A stretch of 33,715 nt of DNA from Trametes villosa. Lineage: Eukaryota; Basidiomycota; Agaricomycetes; Polyporales; Polyporaceae. The notes below the pieces were generated by a model, which saw only the letters and a program-made list of their open reading frames with translations, had not been told where the DNA came from and made no database searches. The stretch spans positions 1 through 33,715 of the forward strand of contig PUDQ02000053.1 in assembly GCA_002964805.2 (NCBI GenBank). The letters are read 5' to 3'. Positions within the stretch are counted from its first letter, which is position 1. Each line of letters begins with the position of its first letter. Position numbers and translations under genes: made by a program. This document shows, piece after piece, positions 29,641-33,715 of this stretch.

Positions 29641-32600
29641 CTAAGTCTTGGCGGATGTTTTCTTGGGCAACGCGCGCCAAGATGACACGCCCATTAAACG
29701 ACAATACTCGTCTAATGCTACGAGCTCCTTACAGTGCTCGTAGGGTTCCCATGTATGGTCCCCCATCGTCCACCGCACGTGGAACTGGCACTTATTGCCA
29801 TTCCACTCGTGGCCGATAATCTCTTCCACCAACCATTCGGTGGAGTCTTCATTGCCGAAGTCGTAATACGACTTCGCCTCACGATGCGGAAATACCGCAT
29901 CGTCGTTTGGCTCATAGCGTCGTAATAGCGACGCGTGGAACCGAGGGTGTATCCTTCGGTTCCGGAGTTCTTCTGGTAACTCCAGTACGTAGTTTGACGT
30001 ACTGGGTATGCTTTCAATTATAGCATACGGTCCGATGTACTTAGGCACGAGTTTTCGTGCCCGGCCCTTAGGTATCGACAAATTCTTTGTCGATAGGTAT
30101 ACCTTGTCCCCGACTTCAAAGTCGGGTTCGGCTTGCCTATGCTTATTCGCATAGTGTGTCTGGCGCACTCGCGCCTCGATGATGGCATCATGCGCCATCT
30201 CCAAGTTCGCCTTGGCTCTGAGTGCGAACTCTCGCACTCCTCGAAACGGAGTGTCCATTCCGATTCCGTTCATAGAACGCGGGAGATACCCGTAGTTCAA
30301 CTCGAACGGAGCGAACCCTGTGGTAGAACTTACCGCAGAGTTGATAGCGAACTCCGCTATCGGTAGCTTCTCATACCAGTCCAACTGGTCTGGAGCTACC
30401 AGTGCACGGAGTATCTGCGACACTGAGCGTATACTACGCTCAGATAATCCATCCGTCTGTGGATGGAACGACGTGGACATAAGCAGCTTCGCCCCCATAA
30501 GGCGATGCAGTTCCTTCCAGAACTTGGAAGTGAACTTCGAGTCTCTATCAGAGACTATGGAGTCCGGTAGCCCGTGTAGACGGACTACTTCCCTGAAGTA
30601 GACCAGCGCCAGGTCTGACGCTGTGTCGGTTGTCTTGATGGGTATGAGGTGTACCATCGAGGTCAACCGACAGACTACAATCCATATGTAGTCGTATCCG
30701 TGCGAGGGCGGAAACGGACCGAAGAAATCCATGGACATAGACGTCCATGGCACCGTAGGTATCGGTAGCGAGTGTAACAGCCCTATAGGGGGCTGTGTAC
30801 TTATTTTCGTGGTGTGGCACACGCCGCACGAAATGCAGAACTTGTCTACATCCTTGCGTAACGCGGGCCACCAAAACCACTTGCGCACGTACTCTGACGT
30901 GCGCTGAGGTCCAAGATGTCCAAGCGCGCTATGCGCTTGGTCTAACACGAGCTCCTGAAGGGCCCGTTTCCGATACAGACCACGAGGTATGCATAATACC
31001 TCGTCGCCTTCACGGTTCTTGGTGTATATCACACCCTCGCGCATTACGAATGCGCGATGCTGAGTAGGCCGTTCCAGTATTTTCTGGAACGTCGGGTCAT
31101 TAACATAACCTGACTTGACGGCTTTCAGGAAGCCGTCGTCTCCTTCTACCCAGACACGCAAAGAGGGACCCGCAGATAGCGAGTCCGACAGCATCACATT
31201 GTCGCTGTCCGGGGTTGCTGCAGTCACCGAGATAGGTGCGTGTGCAGCATAACGAGCCGACTCTACGACTCGTTCCTCTATTGGTTCTTGCACGCGTGTA
31301 GCGTGCGCGTTATCTGTCTCTAGCTGCGCGAGTTTCCGCGCAGATCGACGCAACACTCGAGCTGCGCGTAGCTCGATGAGTCGGGAGAAGGGGAGATCAT
31401 CCCCTTCAGGATCTAGCCGCAAGTCGGCGTTAACATAGTCGAAATCTTCGGCTAGTTCCTCTATGTCGTCGTGTTCGAAGTAGCGGGATAAGCAGTCCGC
31501 TACTTTGTTTAGGTTACCTGGAATATAGGTAATCGTCTTGTCGAACCTCGACAAGAATTCGTACCACCGTATCTGACGGTGGTTAGGACGCTCGAGTCCC
31601 TCAAGGAACTCGAGAGCTCTATGGTCAGTGACTATATTGAGCTTTCGTCCTATGAGCTTGTCCTCCCACTTGAACAAGCCTTCCATGATGGCTAGAGCTT
31701 CTTGCTCGTAGGTGCGATACGCCCGTTGTGCGGACGTAAATTTCTTCGACAGGAACCCGGCTGGCCTGCAAGTTTGCCAGTCGGGTCCTTGCCCGTATAA
31801 CGCTCCGAGTCCATACACGGACGCATCACAGATCAACCAAATGGGATCTGTGGAAGCCGGATCTATCGGCTTCAGTATGGGCACCTTACACGCGAGTGCT
31901 TTGATAGACTCAAAACACTTGTCGTGCAGTGCGCGCCATACAAACGGACGGTCGTTATGGACCATGTCCGATAACGGCGATGTGTACGCCGTTACATCTG
32001 GCATAAAATGTGCCAGATAGTTTACTAGCCCGAGGAACCGCTGCACCTCGTTATACGAGCGAGGTGTTCGCCAGTTCCTGATACGGCTCATCTTGTCCGT
32101 ATCGGCGTGTAGTCCCTTGTCATCTATTCGGTGACCGAGACAATCCAAGTCTTTGGAGTATAAGTCGCACTTGCTGCGGCTTAGGAAAAGCTTCGCCTCT
32201 CGAAGCTTTTCGAACACTATCCTTAAGTGTTCTTCGTGCTCCTCCTTGGAGTCCGAAAATACGAAAATGTCGTCCAAATAGACATGGACGAACCTTCCGA
32301 TACAGTCACGGAATATGGCTGTCATTAGACGTTGGAATGTGGACGGGGCGTTGGTGTCGCCCTGTTGCATGACCTCGCTCACGAACGTCCCGTAAGGCGT
32401 CGCGAACGCGGTCTTCCACACGTCCTCCGCAACTATGCGGATCTGTTCGTAGGCGTCGGACAGATCAATTTTCGAGCGATACTTCGCTCGAGCAACGTCC
32501 ATCCGGATCTGGTCTTGATCCGGAAACGGTGTCAGGTCGTGCACCGTGTTCTGGTTTCGTTGTCGCGCATCGAGTACGGTGCGCAGCTTGCCATTCTTCT

Positions 32601-33186
32601 TGGCAACGCACAGCAGAGGCGCCGCTTGCGTGACCGTTACCGGTCGCCACCAGCCTGCCTTCACATAGCGATTGATTTTCGCTATGAGCTCGGGCTTCAC
32701 CACGTCCGCGCAACGTGGGAGATGATAGCGATATTTCTTCGCTTCATCGATGAGCGGAATGTGGTGATTGATCTCCCGGAACGGCGGGAGATGCTCCGGC
32801 GCAGGACGCATAATGTCCTCGGTGGCCGCATACCAGCGGTCACGAAGAGCTTTCAGCTCCTCCTCTTCCTCGTCTATGACGAACCCAGCGTGGGTTCGTC
32901 GGATCTGTTCGTCTTCCCACTGCTCCTTGGCTATCTTGTCCAAGAGCTCGTTGATGCCGTATGGGTCCTCGTACCCATACTTGTCCCTTCTAGGACCTCG
33001 CGACGAATGCATCGTCGGAATGAATTTTTCGCCAACGTTCGGCGGCGAGCTATCTTTGGCTCGCCCTTGGTGTCGTTCAGGAATCTTAACGGTTTCTACA
33101 CCGTTCCCTCCCCCTCCTGACGACCCTCCGGACTTGTCGTAACGAGAGTGGGGAGGTTCCACTCTTGTGGAACTCGCTACGCTGTC
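29641..33186 (-). CDS. pol: Pol polyprotein: reverse transcriptase, RNase H, integrase, chromodomain
   Basis: Open from just after a TAG (33189-33187) to the stop at 29641. Counting from the GTG at 33162, it is 1173 residues; the first ATG is codon 51, so translation must start there or come from upstream. Reverse transcriptase: IDLSDAY (D233) and YLDD (295-298). RNase H: LICDASVYGLG, YEQEALAIMEGL, VTDHRALEF. Integrase: zinc-binding HSALGHLG...CISCGVC, then catalytic MDFFGP, VSDRDSKF and the Glu of TDGLSERSIRSV. A GPY/F-like segment (PKYIGPYAIIES) follows. The chromodomain starts near residue 1110 (WLVEEIIGHEWNG ... VRWTMGDHTWEPYEHC) and would target insertion to marked chromatin. All catalytic residues are present. 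Confidence 0.93.
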   Translation of the reverse strand, partial: DSVASSTRVEPPHSRYDKSGGSSGGGGNGVETVKIPERHQGRAKDSSPPNVGEKFIPTMHSSRGPRRDKYGYEDPYGINELLDKIAKEQWEDEQIRRTHAGFVIDEEEEELKALRDRWYAATEDIMRPAPEHLPPFREINHHIPLIDEAKKYRYHLPRCADVVKPELIAKINRYVKAGWWRPVTVTQAAPLLCVAKKNGKLRTVLDARQRNQNTVHDLTPFPDQDQIRMDVARAKYRSKIDLSDAYEQIRIVAEDVWKTAFATPYGTFVSEVMQQGDTNAPSTFQRLMTAIFRDCIGRFVHVYLDDIFVFSDSKEEHEEHLRIVFEKLREAKLFLSRSKCDLYSKDLDCLGHRIDDKGLHADTDKMSRIRNWRTPRSYNEVQRFLGLVNYLAHFMPDVTAYTSPLSDMVHNDRPFVWRALHDKCFESIKALACKVPILKPIDPASTDPIWLICDASVYGLGALYGQGPDWQTCRPAGFLSKKFTSAQRAYRTYEQEALAIMEGLFKWEDKLIGRKLNIVTDHRALEFLEGLERPNHRQIRWYEFLSRFDKTITYIPGNLNKVADCLSRYFEHDDIEELAEDFDYVNADLRLDPEGDDLPFSRLIELRAARVLRRSARKLAQLETDNAHATRVQEPIEERVVESARYAAHAPISVTAATPDSDNVMLSDSLSAGPSLRVWVEGDDGFLKAVKSGYVNDPTFQKILERPTQHRAFVMREGVIYTKNREGDEVLCIPRGLYRKRALQELVLDQAHSALGHLGPQRTSEYVRKWFWWPALRKDVDKFCISCGVCHTTKISTQPPIGLLHSLPIPTVPWTSMSMDFFGPFPPSHGYDYIWIVVCRLTSMVHLIPIKTTDTASDLALVYFREVVRLHGLPDSIVSDRDSKFTSKFWKELHRLMGAKLLMSTSFHPQTDGLSERSIRSVSQILRALVAPDQLDWYEKLPIAEFAINSAVSSTTGFAPFELNYGYLPRSMNGIGMDTPFRGVREFALRAKANLEMAHDAIIEARVRQTHYANKHRQAEPDFEVGDKVYLSTKNLSIPKGRARKLVPKYIGPYAIIESIPSTSNYVLELPEELRNRRIHPRFHASLLRRYEPNDDAVFPHREAKSYYDFGNEDSTEWLVEEIIGHEWNGNKCQFHVRWTMGDHTWEPYEHCKELVALDEYCRLMGVSSWRALPKKTSAKT

Positions 33187-33715
33187 CTACTGCTTAGGTT
33201 TAGCAGTACCTTCGAATTGGAATCGAGGAACCCATTTCTTGGGTTCGGGTTTCGCAGTCGTCGAAACCTCAGGATCGAATAACGGCAAACTTTTGCCGTT
33301 GATTACTACCGTACCTGCACGGAAGTCTAGGATTACTCCATGCTTCCTGCAGAAGGTAGTTCCCAACACGACATCGTACTTATCGATGTCTACTACGTCA
33401 AAGTATTGCGTAGTATTCACAGAGCCCACCTTGAGCTCTGCTTGCGCACCATAATTGATGCGCGTCTTGCTGCCCTTGGTTCCCAATTGCAGCCCTACAG
33501 GCTGCGCCAGATCGATACGATCTGCGCGACTCAGATACGCCAACTCTGGCATAATCGAATCGGTCGTGCAGCCCGAGTCGAATAAGGCCAGAGCTGTGAC
33601 CTTATTGATTGTGATCTCAGCGCATAACGTGCGCTGGGCCTGGAGCGTGCGCACAGGTTGCGCCGCGGGATCGTCTATACGACGTATCTTGTTGTCGTAT
33701 AACCAGGCCTGCTTG
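33187..33715 (-). CDS. Retropepsin (aspartic protease) region of Gag-Pol, partial
   Basis: Frame is open from the window edge to TAG at 33189-33187, so the N-terminus and any gag part lie outside. The core has the retropepsin signature LFDSGCTTDSI (catalytic Asp in DSG) and the later hydrophobic VVLGTTF. The family matures Gag-Pol by cleaving it. It is in exactly the same reading frame as the RT ORF, with only the TAG between them. A GTG at 33654 is not a credible start because the frame continues upstream in protein-like sequence (KQAWLYDNKIRRIDDPAAQP). Confidence 0.88.
   Translation of the reverse strand, partial: KQAWLYDNKIRRIDDPAAQPVRTLQAQRTLCAEITINKVTALALFDSGCTTDSIMPELAYLSRADRIDLAQPVGLQLGTKGSKTRINYGAQAELKVGSVNTTQYFDVVDIDKYDVVLGTTFCRKHGVILDFRAGTVVINGKSLPLFDPEVSTTAKPEPKKWVPRFQFEGTAKPKQ

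Larger units (their letters stand above)
26068..33715 (-). mobile_element. Ty3/Gypsy chromovirus-type LTR retrotransposon, 5' end outside window
   Basis: Transcribed right to left. Order seen: retropepsin ORF, single TAG, RT-RNase H-integrase-chromodomain ORF, an extra 855-aa ORF, polypurine tract, 3' LTR. The order RT-RH-IN and the C-terminal chromodomain place it among chromoviruses of the Ty3/Gypsy group (Metaviridae). Gag, primer-binding site and 5' LTR are not in the window. The long intact ORFs suggest recent activity apart from the TAG. The whole element is saturated with short perfect hairpins (see findings). Confidence 0.92.

Noticed and set aside
32332..33120. 262-aa plus-strand ORF opposite pol
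   Set aside because: It is antisense to the conserved RT N-terminal region, whose motifs are on the minus strand.
33160..33162. GTG as true start of the pol ORF
   Set aside because: Non-ATG start is unlikely here, and the frame runs upstream without a break except for the TAG. Either readthrough or a mutation is a better explanation.
26068..33715. Reading the hairpins as intrinsic terminators or a CRISPR array
   Set aside because: The genome is eukaryotic, the stems differ in sequence and lack T-tracts, and there is no repeated unit with regular spacers.

Overview
The window looks like nuclear DNA of a filamentous basidiomycete, most likely an Agaricomycete of the polypore type (lineage is inference). 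The sequence is GC-rich. Genes are split by many 45-90 nt introns with GTRNGY donors and YAG acceptors. Recognisable proteins are fungal: an Nnf1/PMF1 kinetochore subunit, a Dcr2-type metallophosphatase, a SUN-domain protein and a tail-anchored WD40 protein. A Ty3/Gypsy element with a chromodomain fills the right end.

Layout, left to right. 351-1826 (-): intronless F-box/LRR-like protein. 3033-3870 (+): Nnf1 kinetochore protein, 5 exons. 4006-4087 (-): tRNA-Asp(GTC) with a 10-nt intron. 4261-6135 (+): coiled-coil, Ser/Pro-rich protein of unknown role. 6527-8980 (+): Dcr2-like phosphatase, 9 exons. 8981-11646: gene-poor stretch with an 11-bp inverted repeat and a roughly 1-kb C-rich, strand-asymmetric block. 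11647-14920 (-): 938-aa lineage-restricted protein, 9 exons. 15547-17270 (-): two decayed genes (F-BAR protein and Sel1-repeat/Skt5-like protein) broken by single-base deletions. 17607-18683 (-): SUN-domain membrane protein. 19180-20240 (-): unknown Trp-rich protein. 20667-22289 (-): WD40 protein with a C-terminal membrane anchor, followed by a divergently oriented nine-exon gene of 219 aa (22856-23943, +). 24485-25017 (-): weakly supported coiled-coil gene. 25324-26067 (-): 3' part of a host gene cut by the retroelement.

26068 to the right edge (-): a Ty3/Gypsy element with its 3' LTR, polypurine tract, an extra 855-aa ORF lying downstream of pol, pol (RT-RNase H-integrase-chromodomain), and a retropepsin ORF that shares the pol reading frame and is separated from it by one TAG. 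Gag, the primer-binding site and the 5' LTR lie outside the window.

The most unusual signal is structural. The whole retroelement (LTR, UTRs and all three ORFs) is densely packed with short perfect inverted repeats, with arms of 6-10 bp and loops of 2-9 nt, at a density far above chance and not apparent in the host exons. All exon junctions were placed by eye using reading-frame continuity and splice-site consensus. There is no transcript evidence here.
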